In this document: piece after piece, positions 36,179 to 45,301 of the stretch
Numbering within the stretch: position 1 is the stretch's first letter
Layout: the number at the start of each line of letters is the position of its first letter
Assembly (NCBI RefSeq): GCF_003020585.1
Contig: NZ_PXUE01000003.1
Coordinates: 422,403-486,402 of the forward strand
Direction of reading: 5' to 3'
DNA: 64,000 nucleotides
Source of the DNA: Chryseobacterium aurantiacum
GTDB taxonomy: Bacteria; Bacteroidota; Bacteroidia; Flavobacteriales; Weeksellaceae
The notes under the pieces: model-generated
What the model was told of the DNA's origin: nothing
Databases searched by the model: none
The model's input: the letters and a program-made list of their open reading frames with translations, nothing else
Made by a program: the position numbers and the translations under genes

Positions 36179-38701
36179 ATGAAAAAAATATTATTATTGT
36201 TTGGAATCCTGTCTGGTCTCTTTATGGGACTTTCGCAGGCTCCAGAAAAAATGAGCTATCAGGCTGTCGTAAGAAATGGTTCCGGACAGATATTAAGCAA
36301 TCAGGCTATTGCGATAAGATTAAGTATATTACAGGGATCGGCTGCAGGCCCATCTGTTTATTCTGAAAGACTTACAGGAAACACCAATGTTAACGGACTT
36401 GTTACTTTGGAAATAGGAACAGGAACAGTTCTTTCTGGAACATTTTCTACCATCGACTGGCCTTCAGGAAACTATTATTTAAAAACAGAAACAGACCCGT
36501 CAGGAGGAACTACTTACACCATAACAGGAACCTCTCAGCTGTTGAGTGTACCATACGCCATGTATGCAAAATCTGCAGGAAGCAGCGGCGGAACTTTTAC
36601 AATTCCTTATGCCAATACAGTAAATAATGCCTCTACTTTGTTTTCATTGACTAATGATGGTGATGGAACCTCTGTAGAGGGGAATAACAATTCAGCAACG
36701 TCAAGCATTGCAGCCGTAAGAGGTGTTGTTACCAGCACGGCTCCTGGAGGTTTTTCTTCTGGGGTACGTGGGATCAATAACGGAACCGGCGGACTTGGCG
36801 TAGGGGTCTGGGGAAGCCAGAACGGAAGCGGATGGGGAGTGTACGGCGTAACTCCCAACGGTTTAGGAGTATATGGAAATTCCAGTGCTAACGGAACCGG
36901 AGTTTATGCCAACAGTAACACAGGTACCGGTCTTACAGCAACCAGTAACAATGGAATTCCAGCCAGTATGTCTATTTTCAATAATGCGAACGCCAACAAT
37001 GTTCTCAATGCCTCTACTGTAGGAAACGGAGTTGTTGTAAATGTTACCACTTCCGGAACCGGACATGGGGTGGCAAGTTCAACGGGTGCCGGTATTGCTC
37101 TTCGTGGGACTGCCTCTGCCCAATCATCTGCGGGGGTTCTTGGCAGCAACACAGGAAATGGAGAAGCTGTAGTGGGATTAACAACCAGTGATATTGCCGG
37201 AGCTGTAGTGGGACGTAATGATGGTGGTGGATATGGAGTGAGAGGATTTATTGCAACCAATACATCCGGAACAGGTATCGGTGTTTATGGACAGGTTGGA
37301 ATAAACAACAGTACAGGGCGTGCAGGAAGATTTGAAAACGTTAATCAAACCAATACTTCAGGAAATATTTTGGAGGTAGAAACCAATGGTAACGGGAATA
37401 TTCCTGACAATACTCAAGGGAATGCAGCCTCTTTTCTTGTTGACAATACCAACAGTGTTGGAGCGGCAGTAAGAGGAGAAGTAAATACTATTTTCGGAAA
37501 CTTTGGTGCTGCTGGTATTTTCGGGGTATCATCAGGAACAGGAGGCCGAGCAGGATTATTCTATGCATCAAACCCCTCTGGAAACGGAGCTTCATTAATA
37601 GCCCTAACAGACGGAAATGGAAATGCAATAACAGCCAACGCTGGTAAAGATGGAAATGGTGTAGAAACCAATATTGATGGTGCCGGAAATGCCCTTTATG
37701 CATGGGTCCCATCCTTTTCAACCGGACGTGCAGGAAGATTTAATATTTTTAATGAAAACAATACAAGTGATGTAATAACCGTAACAACTGTAGGAAATGG
37801 TATTGCAGGAAATTTTAAAGTAGATAAAACACAGGGAACCTCAGCTGCGGTGAAAGGCGAGGTGAATTCAATATTTGCTAATTTCGGAACAGCGGGTATT
37901 TATGGGGTATCATCAGGAACAGGTGGATATGGTGGATTATTTCACGCCAGCAACCCTTCTGGAAATGGACCTGCCCTTATTGCCATTGCAGATGGTAACG
38001 GAAACGGGATCACTGCTAATGCTTCAAATGGAGGGGATGGTGTTGAAACCACTGCAGACGGAACGGGAAGTGCCATCTTCGCGTGGGTACCCAACTTTGG
38101 TAACGGACGTGCAGCAAGATTTATCAATTTCAACACAGCCAATACCAACCCTGCTCTTACCGTAGAAACTCATAGTGCTGGATCTCTCGCTCTATTCAAA
38201 TCCGGAAACCCAGGAACTGTAAATGTTGCCCGTATAGATAATACAGGAAGAGGCTTCTTCAACGGAGGAACTCAAAACAGTGGTGCAGACGTTGCTGAAG
38301 CATTTGATGTAGAGGGATCTGTTTCTGAATATGAATCCGGGGATATCCTTGTGATCTCAACAAGCTCTGACAGAACGGTTGAAAAATCTTCAAAACCTTA
38401 TTCAAATTTAGTTGCAGGAGTATATGCTACCAAGCCCGGGGTTCTTCTTACAGAGGAACATATTGATGCTGATCTTTCGGATAAAGTTCCTATGGGAGTG
38501 ATTGGAGTTATTCCAACCAAAGTATGTCTGGAAAACGGTAAAATAAAACGAGGAGATCTTTTGGTAACTTCATCCAAAACCGGGATTGCTATGAAAGCTG
38601 ATCTCAATAAGGTAAGAATAGGACAGGTTATCGGAAAGGCACTTCAGGATTATGACCAAAAAGAGATTGGAAAAATTCAAGTATTAGTCAACATAAAATA
38701 A
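36179..38701 (+). CDS. Large Gly/Asn/Thr-rich repetitive surface protein
   Basis: An 840-residue exported protein (signal cut near SQA). Residues 20-125 form a conserved start (MSYQAVVRNGSGQILSNQAIAIRLSI) seen in Bacteroidota fibre-like proteins. Residues 140-700 are Gly/Asn/Thr-rich and contain two near-copies of a ~115-residue unit (starting AAVRGEVNTIFGNFGAAGIFG and AAVKGEVNSIFANFGTAGIYG), a likely beta-helix. The last 130 residues (GADVAEAFDVEGSVSEYESGD onward) form a globular end domain like those of phage tail-fibre or peptidase G2/IMC1-type tips. It has no T9SS tail of its own. Confidence 0.82.
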   Translation: MKKILLLFGILSGLFMGLSQAPEKMSYQAVVRNGSGQILSNQAIAIRLSILQGSAAGPSVYSERLTGNTNVNGLVTLEIGTGTVLSGTFSTIDWPSGNYYLKTETDPSGGTTYTITGTSQLLSVPYAMYAKSAGSSGGTFTIPYANTVNNASTLFSLTNDGDGTSVEGNNNSATSSIAAVRGVVTSTAPGGFSSGVRGINNGTGGLGVGVWGSQNGSGWGVYGVTPNGLGVYGNSSANGTGVYANSNTGTGLTATSNNGIPASMSIFNNANANNVLNASTVGNGVVVNVTTSGTGHGVASSTGAGIALRGTASAQSSAGVLGSNTGNGEAVVGLTTSDIAGAVVGRNDGGGYGVRGFIATNTSGTGIGVYGQVGINNSTGRAGRFENVNQTNTSGNILEVETNGNGNIPDNTQGNAASFLVDNTNSVGAAVRGEVNTIFGNFGAAGIFGVSSGTGGRAGLFYASNPSGNGASLIALTDGNGNAITANAGKDGNGVETNIDGAGNALYAWVPSFSTGRAGRFNIFNENNTSDVITVTTVGNGIAGNFKVDKTQGTSAAVKGEVNSIFANFGTAGIYGVSSGTGGYGGLFHASNPSGNGPALIAIADGNGNGITANASNGGDGVETTADGTGSAIFAWVPNFGNGRAARFINFNTANTNPALTVETHSAGSLALFKSGNPGTVNVARIDNTGRGFFNGGTQNSGADVAEAFDVEGSVSEYESGDILVISTSSDRTVEKSSKPYSNLVAGVYATKPGVLLTEEHIDADLSDKVPMGVIGVIPTKVCLENGKIKRGDLLVTSSKTGIAMKADLNKVRIGQVIGKALQDYDQKEIGKIQVLVNIK

Positions 38702-38707
38702 ACTATC

Positions 38708-39127
38708 ATGAAAATAGCATATATCATCCCGTTATTGTTTTTAAGCACTATTGCTTATGCCCAGGAAAGCAAAAAGGCAGCTCCGGCAGAAGACCAGACA
38801 TTGGCCGTAAAACAGATTAAGGAGCATGAAGCAAAAATTCTGAAAGACACTCAGGAAAATGCAGAGAAAAAAAACACTCAGACAGGACTTGTTTCTGATC
38901 ACGGGCTGGAAGTAAAACAACAAGCTTCAAAATCCAAGGCTCCAGCTGATAATAATTCTGGGCAGTTACTTCCCAGTACAGCTAGTCTTGAAGACATAAA
39001 AAGAACAATTCCCAACAGACAGGCAAATCATAGTATAAAAAATTCTAGGAACACAAATAATACAATGATCGGGTTACCCAACACGGCAACCCTTGAGGAA
39101 ATAAAAAAAACTATTCCCAAAAACTAA
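38708..39127 (+). CDS. Small secreted protein with a duplicated LPxTAxLEEIKxTIP motif
   Basis: A 139-residue exported protein (signal near YAQES). The mature part is charged and low in hydrophobics. Two copies of the motif LPSTASLEDIKRTIPN and LPNTATLEEIKKTIPK lie at about residues 88-103 and 122-137. It starts seven bases after the 840-residue gene, so it belongs to the same operon. Function is unknown; the repeats may be a binding or anchoring signal. Confidence 0.72.
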   Translation: MKIAYIIPLLFLSTIAYAQESKKAAPAEDQTLAVKQIKEHEAKILKDTQENAEKKNTQTGLVSDHGLEVKQQASKSKAPADNNSGQLLPSTASLEDIKRTIPNRQANHSIKNSRNTNNTMIGLPNTATLEEIKKTIPKN

Positions 39128-39185
39128 TGACACTCAAAAACTAATAGCCCAAAAAACTGATAACCCAACCAGATTTTTCAAACCA

Positions 39186-39216
39186 AAAAGAAGTCCGCTA
39201 CACAGCGGACTTTTAT
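39186..39216. terminator. Bidirectional terminator
   Basis: Stem AAGTCCGCT / AGCGGACTT with a 4-base loop and T and A runs on the two sides, between convergent genes. Confidence 0.85.
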
Positions 39217-39233
39217 ATTTCAATACCGGAAGG

Positions 39234-39668
39234 TTAGTCCCAGTCTGCAGCAACAAACTTCATGGAGTTTCCATGATCATCAGACAGAGTAAGAAAATGT
39301 CCTTCAACTGTATATTTTGTCATGGTTTCAAATTTCTTCTGAAAAGAAGTTTCCAGATTCATATCCTGGCAGGCCATCATCGTACTTACTCCTTGAGAAA
39401 TTTTCACTTTTCCTTCTTTTTTAAATTCGGAAGTAAATGACATCCGGTTACATCCCATAAAGGCACTTCCCTGAATTTTACCTTTTTCCATCTTGCCTGT
39501 TAAATTAACTTCAGCTTTATTGGCCATCAACTGGTCTTTAGAAAATCCGTTAAAAGAAATCAACATCCATTGTCGTTGAAGGGACGGATTTTTATCTGGT
39601 ACGGCGGAACAATTTAGAGCAAGTCCTAAAAATAAAACTGCAAAAAGGGATAATAGTATCTTTTTCAT
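39234..39668 (-). CDS. META-domain (HslJ-like) secreted protein
   Basis: A 144-residue exported protein. The start is set at the ATG at 39668, because an extension to 39680 adds only MIIC before the signal peptide. Residues 30-140 match the META domain: QRQWMLISFNGF, GKIQGSAFMGCNRMSFTSEF with the conserved Cys and a later Cys in MACQDMNLE, ending FLTLSDDHGNSMKF. META proteins are linked to heat or stress resistance, with no known reaction. Confidence 0.87.
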   Translation of the reverse strand: MKKILLSLFAVLFLGLALNCSAVPDKNPSLQRQWMLISFNGFSKDQLMANKAEVNLTGKMEKGKIQGSAFMGCNRMSFTSEFKKEGKVKISQGVSTMMACQDMNLETSFQKKFETMTKYTVEGHFLTLSDDHGNSMKFVAADWD

Positions 39669-39754
39669 GCAGATTATCATCCCATTTTCATACCAATCTG
39701 GGACAGAATCTCGTAAAAATTAGTAAATTAGCGACACAAAAATTTTTTTATAAA

Positions 39755-41959
39755 ATGAAAAGACTATTTCTACTATTCACTTTCTTATTGGGCTTTGCTC
39801 AAATGAGGGCGGATGAGGGGATGTGGCTGCTAATGCTCATCAAAAGACTTAACGGTGTTGATATGCAAAAAGAGGGTCTACACCTAACGCCTGAGGAAAT
39901 TTATTCAGTAAATAATTCCAGCTTAAAGGATGCTATCGTAAGCTTCGGTGGTTTCTGTACAGGTGAAATTGTTTCTGATAAAGGACTTTTATTCACGAAC
40001 CACCACTGCGGTTATGGTGCAGTTGCTGCTGCTTCTACTCCAGAGAAAGACTATTTAAAAAATGGTTTCTGGGCAACGAAACAGAAAGACGAATTCAACG
40101 CAAAGGATCTTTATGTAAGATTTTTAGTGAGAATGGATGATGCTACTCAAAGAATCTCTTCCAAGCTAAACAACAATATGACGGGAGCAGAGAGAAAAGC
40201 TGTTATTGATGCTGAAACTAAGGCTATCCAAACAGAAAACTCTGAGAACGGAAAATATACTGTAGTTGTAAAAGATTTCTTTAACGGAAACGAGTTTTAT
40301 TATTTCGTATACCAAGACTACAAAGATATCAGATTGGTAGGTGCACCTCCTTCCTCTTTAGGAAAATTCGGTGGTGATACCGATAACTGGGAGTGGCCAA
40401 GACATACAGCAGATTTTACAGTGTTCAGAGTATATGCTGATGCTGCAGGAAACCCTGCTGAATATTCTCCTAGCAATACTCCTTTGAAGCCTAAGCACTT
40501 CTTGCCGGTTTCCCTTAAAGGAATTAAGCCTGGTGATTTCTCAATGATCTTAGGATATCCTGGAAGAACAAACCGTTACCTGACTTCTTACGGAATTCAG
40601 CAAATGGTAGGTAAAGACTACCCGGCTTGGGTTGAGGCTTCTAAGACAGCTATGGATGTTATGAAGAAATACATGGATAAGGATAAGGCAACTCAACTTA
40701 ACTATGCTTCTCAGTATGCTTCTGTAGCCAACTACTGGAAAAACAGACAGGGAACAATTGATGCCGTAGAGAAAAACGGAACAATTACTGATAAGAAAAA
40801 AATAGAGGAAACCTTCAAAGCATGGGCTGCAATGCCTGGGAACACTATGTATGATGGTGTTTTAGAAGAAATTGGAGCATACTACAAGCAAACTTCTGAC
40901 AGAAATGTTGAAAGAAACTATGCTGCTCAGTTCTCAAGAAATGCAAAATATACCTCTCTAGCTCTCAATGTAGGTTCTGTACTTAAGGCTTATGCTGCTC
41001 AGGACATGCAGGGAAGATTGGCAATGAAAGCAAAAACAGAAGCTGCTATTAAAGCTGCTTACGAAAACTTCAGCCCATCTTTAGAAGGAGAAATGCTTGC
41101 TGCAATGACTAGCCTTTATCAGGCAAGAGTAAACAAAGACGTTGCTTCTGCTACTATCTTAGGATTAGATGCAAAAACAGTTTCTAACCTTGCTTACTCT
41201 TCTATTTTTGCTAATAAGACTTCTGCAACTGACTTCTTATTGAATCCTGATGCATTAAAACTTGATAACGATCCACTTTGGAGAGCTTCTAACGGTATTG
41301 CTGCAGATCAAAAAATGAGCAATGACAGATTCGTTAAAGTAGATGATAATTTTGCAAAAAACAGTCGTCTATTCTTAGCAGGTCTAGTGAAAGCGATGCC
41401 TGAGAAGAAATTCTATCCGGATGCTAACTCTACTATGAGATTAACTTATGGTACTGTAGATAAACTTCCTATCAGAACTGACAGAAACTACTTCGGAGTT
41501 ACTGATAATTACTATACTGATATGTCTGGTCTTGTTGGAAAATACAAGAAAGGTGACGAAGAATTTGATCTTCCTCAAAGAGTGATTGATCTTTACAACC
41601 TTAAAGATTTCGGACAGTATGCGGATGCTAAAGGTTATATGCCTGTAAACTTCCTTTCTAACAACGATATTACAGGTGGTAACTCTGGTTCTCCGGTAAT
41701 TGACGGTGATGGAAACCTTATTGGTATTGCATTTGACGGAAACAGCGAAGCATTAAGCGGAGATATCGTATTCGAGCCTGAATGGCAGAAAACAATCAAC
41801 GTGGATGTTCGTTTTGTTCTTTGGACAATTGATAAATATGCAGGTGCTAGAAGATTAGTTGATGAATTAAAGCTTGTAAGAGATGAAAATACTCCGGCTG
41901 ATACAAAAACTAAAAACTCAGGTACTACAGCAACACCGAAGAAAACAAAGAAAAAATAA
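39755..41959 (+). CDS. S46 family serine peptidase (dipeptidyl-peptidase 7/11 type)
   Basis: A periplasmic or surface exopeptidase of 734 residues that removes dipeptides from oligopeptides. It has a signal peptide (FAQMRADEG) and the chymotrypsin-like double barrel with a helical insert. Catalytic residues are His84 in FTNHHCGYGA (His83 is adjacent), the Asp in GGDTDNWEWPRH (about residue 207), and Ser644 in GGNSGSPVIDG. The residue that separates DPP7 from DPP11 specificity cannot be assigned without alignment. A Lys-rich tail ends the protein. Confidence 0.94.
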   Translation: MKRLFLLFTFLLGFAQMRADEGMWLLMLIKRLNGVDMQKEGLHLTPEEIYSVNNSSLKDAIVSFGGFCTGEIVSDKGLLFTNHHCGYGAVAAASTPEKDYLKNGFWATKQKDEFNAKDLYVRFLVRMDDATQRISSKLNNNMTGAERKAVIDAETKAIQTENSENGKYTVVVKDFFNGNEFYYFVYQDYKDIRLVGAPPSSLGKFGGDTDNWEWPRHTADFTVFRVYADAAGNPAEYSPSNTPLKPKHFLPVSLKGIKPGDFSMILGYPGRTNRYLTSYGIQQMVGKDYPAWVEASKTAMDVMKKYMDKDKATQLNYASQYASVANYWKNRQGTIDAVEKNGTITDKKKIEETFKAWAAMPGNTMYDGVLEEIGAYYKQTSDRNVERNYAAQFSRNAKYTSLALNVGSVLKAYAAQDMQGRLAMKAKTEAAIKAAYENFSPSLEGEMLAAMTSLYQARVNKDVASATILGLDAKTVSNLAYSSIFANKTSATDFLLNPDALKLDNDPLWRASNGIAADQKMSNDRFVKVDDNFAKNSRLFLAGLVKAMPEKKFYPDANSTMRLTYGTVDKLPIRTDRNYFGVTDNYYTDMSGLVGKYKKGDEEFDLPQRVIDLYNLKDFGQYADAKGYMPVNFLSNNDITGGNSGSPVIDGDGNLIGIAFDGNSEALSGDIVFEPEWQKTINVDVRFVLWTIDKYAGARRLVDELKLVRDENTPADTKTKNSGTTATPKKTKKK

Positions 41960-41978
41960 TCTCCATTGATATATTTTT

Positions 41979-42012
41979 GAAACCGTGAAATTTACTTTCA
42001 CGGTTTTTTTAT
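41979..42012 (+). terminator. Terminator after the S46 peptidase
   Basis: A perfect 10-bp stem AACCGTGAAA / TTTCACGGTT with a 5-base loop and a T run. Confidence 0.9.
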
Positions 42013-42033
42013 TTTTACAGCAAAATATTGATC

Positions 42034-42507
42034 ATGAATTCACCTGTAAAATTCACTGCTATCATCAAACAAAACGGGGAAATGAATGTTGCCTTTGTAG
42101 AATTTCCCTTCTCTACGGAAGAACTGTTTCATACCAAGGGACAGGTAAAAATTAAAGCTACATTTGATAATAGGGTTGAATACCGTGGTAGCTTGGCCAA
42201 AATGAAATCTGACTGTCACATTTTGGGACTTACGCAGGAAATCAGGAAGCAACTCGGAAAAACCTTTGGAGATGAGGTTTCCGTTTCCCTTATTGAAGAT
42301 AAAGAAGAGCGTGTGGTTGAAATTGCCCATGATATTGCTCTAATTCTTACTGAAAATCCCAAGGCAAAAGAACTCTTCGATAAAATGAGCTATACCCACA
42401 AAAAAGAATATATCCGCTGGATTGAAGAAGCTAAAAAACCGGAAACAAGAGAAAATAGAAAAATTAAAATGATTCAGATGATTTTGGATGGGAAAAAGGG
42501 AATTTAG
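42034..42507 (+). CDS. YdeI/OmpD-associated family protein (DUF1905 domain)
   Basis: A 157-residue cytoplasmic protein: an N-terminal DUF1905 beta-barrel (VKFTAIIKQNGEMNVAFVEFPF to GDEVSVSLIED) and a C-terminal YdeI-type helical pair (AKELFDKMSYTHKKEYIRWIEEAKKPETR). The ATG at 42034 is used; the TTG at 42028 adds only two residues. Function is unknown. Confidence 0.88.
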   Translation: MNSPVKFTAIIKQNGEMNVAFVEFPFSTEELFHTKGQVKIKATFDNRVEYRGSLAKMKSDCHILGLTQEIRKQLGKTFGDEVSVSLIEDKEERVVEIAHDIALILTENPKAKELFDKMSYTHKKEYIRWIEEAKKPETRENRKIKMIQMILDGKKGI

Positions 42508-42525
42508 AAAAACTCTCCTTATACA

Positions 42526-42807
42526 CTATACTTTTAACTCTGCTTTCAGGTACTGTCTTCCTCCTCCATTCGTAACGGTCAAAAAGCCATCATAATGGGC
42601 CACCTTTACTCCAAGATCATTATTTATTTCCTTAAAATAACCTGTCTTTTCCATGTTATGGTATTGCCATAGAAATTGTGCTGATTCCCCACTTTGATTT
42701 TGAAAAACCAATGAATCCAGCCCGGTTGCTACTCCGGTTGATTTAAGATCTACCACTACACTTTCATTCGCTACAAACTCTTTAGCCAATATCATGAAAT
42801 TATTCAT
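42526..42807 (-). CDS. Small protein of unknown function
   Basis: A 93-residue product with no signal peptide or recognised domain. Residues have normal protein-like composition (MILAKEFVANESVVVDLKS, QFLWQYHNMEKTGYF, YLKAELKV), and the gene stands alone on the minus strand, convergent with the YdeI gene. It is probably real but has no predicted function. Confidence 0.6.
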   Translation of the reverse strand: MNNFMILAKEFVANESVVVDLKSTGVATGLDSLVFQNQSGESAQFLWQYHNMEKTGYFKEINNDLGVKVAHYDGFLTVTNGGGRQYLKAELKV

Positions 42808-43007
42808 TTGCTTTTCTTTTGATTATTAATTTTTCTTTACTCTGAGGCAAAAATCTTTATCCAGAGCGACAAAACTCGACGTATTATTTATAAAATTAAA
42901 AATCCAAAAACAACCTGATTATCATTTACTTAAAAAGTATTTACACTTTTTTTTGTCAGGATTATTAATAGTGTCCGACTATACTTTCAACTATAAAAAA
43001 TTATTTT

Positions 43008-44231
43008 ATGAAAAAGACCTTTTTTAAAATGACAGTATGTGCAGCCGGAATTATGACAGCATTTACTCTTTCATCTTGTAACGATTCCGACAATAACATG
43101 ATGGACACGTCTGCTCAAAGAACCATTACCTTTGAAAATGTTGTTACTCCTAAAGATTTTGTAGAAAGCGGAAGTTTTCAGGGAACAGGAACTGCTCCTG
43201 TCATTAAGCCGGGCCAGTCGGTATCCATTAAATTCAGTGCCGGAAAAGCTCAATCTTTGATGTTTGCTACCATGTATGGACTTTCCAAAGATTGGTTCTT
43301 TGCATCTCAGCAACCGGGTATAAAGTTGTTTGACACCAATGGAAAAGCCATCACCGGAGATGTTTCTTCAAGTGTATTGCTATGGGATAACGGAACAAAA
43401 GATAATGTAACAGGACAAGCCGAAAGCAACCCCATCACCCAGGTTCCTAATATCAATGCTTCACAGCTAATGAAACTTAACCTTGACTACAATGAGGTGT
43501 CTTCTGAGTTTACTTTAACCATTACCAATACTTCTGGTGGAACTGCAAATGAAACGCCTTTCTCTCCTGGTGTTTGGGCTGTTTCCAATTACAATGGCGC
43601 TCAACTGCTGAATAGCACTCCGTTCTTTACTCCCAACTCTTTATCCAATCCTGAAATTACAGATATAGCCCAAATGGGAAATATTGATAAGATGAAAATA
43701 AAGCTTAACATGAATACAGGGATTATGACAGGCCTATCTCCTGCTTTGGTCGTAATTTATCGCGGTGAGAAAAATCCAATTTATGAATTGGGAAAAATGG
43801 ATAATGGTATGGGGCTAAAAGAAATTGCACAGTTTGGAAATGTAAGTAAACTTCAAAACAGCTTAAAATCTTTCCCCGGCATTAAAGGAGTTTACGTTGC
43901 CGGAAATGCCCCTGTTTCACCGGGAAGCAAGATCATGACTAATTTCACAGCAGATCCGGGTGATAAAATTGCTTATGTTACCATGTTTGGCTTCTCCAAT
44001 GATTGGTTTTATTCTAATGAGGTAAGTATTGATGCTACTGCGAAGGGGGATCTTAGTTCAAAAACAGCTTTATTTGATTCCGGAACCGGAGTAGATCAAT
44101 ATCCAGGAGCTGGAAACCATCAGGCTTTATTCGGAGGAACTCCACAAAGTGAAACGATGGTTATTTCAAAGGTTGGAACTCAATATCCTGTTCCTTCCGT
44201 ACAGAATGTAATTAAAGTAACCGTGAATTAA
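43008..44231 (+). CDS. Lipoprotein with two spondin-like domains
   Basis: A 407-residue lipoprotein (lipobox LSSC, Cys24). Two homologous domains are visible, each with an FxxxxTPxxF-like start, PGxSVSIKFSAGKAQ..LMFATMYGLSKDWFF (about 45-95) and PGSKIMTNFTADPGDKIAYVTMFGFSNDWFYSN (about 302-340), read in parts. The motif FATMYGLSKDWFF followed by a polar DSGT segment is typical of the Spondin_N domain. It is likely anchored at the outer membrane; ligand unknown. It is monocistronic. Confidence 0.88.
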   Translation: MKKTFFKMTVCAAGIMTAFTLSSCNDSDNNMMDTSAQRTITFENVVTPKDFVESGSFQGTGTAPVIKPGQSVSIKFSAGKAQSLMFATMYGLSKDWFFASQQPGIKLFDTNGKAITGDVSSSVLLWDNGTKDNVTGQAESNPITQVPNINASQLMKLNLDYNEVSSEFTLTITNTSGGTANETPFSPGVWAVSNYNGAQLLNSTPFFTPNSLSNPEITDIAQMGNIDKMKIKLNMNTGIMTGLSPALVVIYRGEKNPIYELGKMDNGMGLKEIAQFGNVSKLQNSLKSFPGIKGVYVAGNAPVSPGSKIMTNFTADPGDKIAYVTMFGFSNDWFYSNEVSIDATAKGDLSSKTALFDSGTGVDQYPGAGNHQALFGGTPQSETMVISKVGTQYPVPSVQNVIKVTVN

Positions 44232-44246
44232 ACTTGCAATAGAAGT

Positions 44247-44282
44247 AAAAAAGCCAGACAAAAATTTGTCTGGCTTTTTTAG
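44247..44282 (+). terminator. Terminator after the spondin lipoprotein
   Basis: A long stem AAAAGCCAGACAAA / TTTGTCTGGCTTTT with a T run. Confidence 0.92.
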
Positions 44283-44311
44283 CTTTAAGGAATTGATAAC
44301 TTCAATTTTCA

Positions 44312-44533
44312 TTAAGCATTCCAGAACTCCCTGTCTAAGCTTCTGTATTGTATTGCTTCGGAAACATGCTGGGAAAGTATGTTCTCAGATTCTTCAAGAT
44401 CGGCAATTGTCCGGGCAACCTTTAGGATTCTGTCATAAGCTCTGGCAGAAAGGTTCAGCTTTTCCATGGCCTGTTTTATAAGACCGAAAGAGGTTTCATC
44501 CAAATCACAGAATGCTTCAATTTCTTTGGGACC
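44312..44533 (-). pseudogene. comM: 3' fragment of comM (yifB), cut by the transposon
   Basis: Reading inward from the transposon end, the frame gives [17 protein letters not shown] and continues through [32 protein letters not shown] and the stop at 44312-44314. These are the last 73 residues of the ComM/YifB Mg-chelatase-like AAA+ family. ComM is a branch-migration helicase for natural transformation. The 5' part is at 60231-60880, but the segment between them (about 220 codons with the ATPase motifs) is absent. This fragment has no start of its own and is presumably not translated usefully. Confidence 0.92.
44529..44533. other. Left flank of the transposon, no target duplication
   Basis: The five bases before the left end are GGACC and the five after the right end are TTATG. 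A Tn7-type insertion normally leaves identical 5-base flanks; here they differ. Confidence 0.75.
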
Positions 44534-44601
44534 TGTAAATTAGCAAAGTAGATGATAAAATTTGCTTACAGTATTTATATTTTCACATAAGAAAATGATA
44601 A
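44534..44601. repeat. Left end of the transposon with TnsB-type sites
   Basis: TGTAAATTAGCAAAGTAGAT begins the end, and two AxATGATAA motifs (44550-44558 and 44593-44601) are spaced by about 43 bases. A third variant overlaps the tnsA start. Confidence 0.85.
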
Positions 44602-44645
44602 TCAAAGGTAATTCTGAGTCAACTGCGCTATAAAAATAACAGAAG

Positions 44646-45299
44646 ATGGTGATAATCAGTTTTAAAAAGTCAAGAAAAATTGGGAGGAATTCGTTAAGCC
44701 TCACAGGACAAATAACAAGCATTAAAAATAATGACTTTGTTGAGTTTGAATCCCAACTAGAGAGAAATTTAACTTACATTTTAGAACGTCGATTAGACGT
44801 TGAGATGTATTGTGAACAGCCAATTACAATTGAGTATTTTGAGGGAAGTCTAAAAAGACATTACACTCCGGATTTTTATGTAAAGTATTTTGGCGGATCT
44901 GAAGAACTTATAGAAGTAAAATACCAAAAGGATTTATTAGAAAAAAAAGAAGCTTTGGAAGGGAAATTTCGAGCAGCAAAAGAATTTTGTACCGGAAACA
45001 ATCTCTCTTTTCGAGTTATAACTGAAGAAGATATAAATTCCGATGAAGTTTTTAATTCTAAATTTCTTAGTAACTATAGAAGACCTCTAGTAAAAACAAA
45101 CCTCGGTGATATTGAGTATATCTTAGAAACATTGGTAAGATTCGAAAAAATGACGGTTAGTAATCTTTTGGATGAATGCTCAAAAGATGATCAGCGTAAA
45201 GCAGAATTATTATTTCATGTTTGGTATTTAATTAGTAATTATTTGATTAATTTTAATGAAGAAGAAAAACTTTCTATGAACACGCTAATTTGGAAATAA
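44646..45299 (+). CDS. tnsA: TnsA-like transposon endonuclease
   Basis: A 217-residue protein that would make the 5' strand cuts so the element moves by cut-and-paste. The nuclease core is visible: FESQLER (Glu34/Glu39), HYTPDF (Asp76) and IEVKYQK (Glu90, Lys92), the E/D/ExK pattern of TnsA. The C-terminal third (LLDECSKDDQRKAELLFHVWYLI) is a small helical domain, as in TnsA_C, that contacts TnsC. It begins in the left transposon end and its stop lies next to the tnsB start. Confidence 0.88.
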   Translation: MVIISFKKSRKIGRNSLSLTGQITSIKNNDFVEFESQLERNLTYILERRLDVEMYCEQPITIEYFEGSLKRHYTPDFYVKYFGGSEELIEVKYQKDLLEKKEALEGKFRAAKEFCTGNNLSFRVITEEDINSDEVFNSKFLSNYRRPLVKTNLGDIEYILETLVRFEKMTVSNLLDECSKDDQRKAELLFHVWYLISNYLINFNEEEKLSMNTLIWK

Positions 45300-45301
45300 T
45301 T

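Noticed and set aside
36607..38165. Several ORFs opposite or out of frame with the fibre-like gene
   Set aside because: They follow the Gly/Asn repeat composition and have no start signals or domains.
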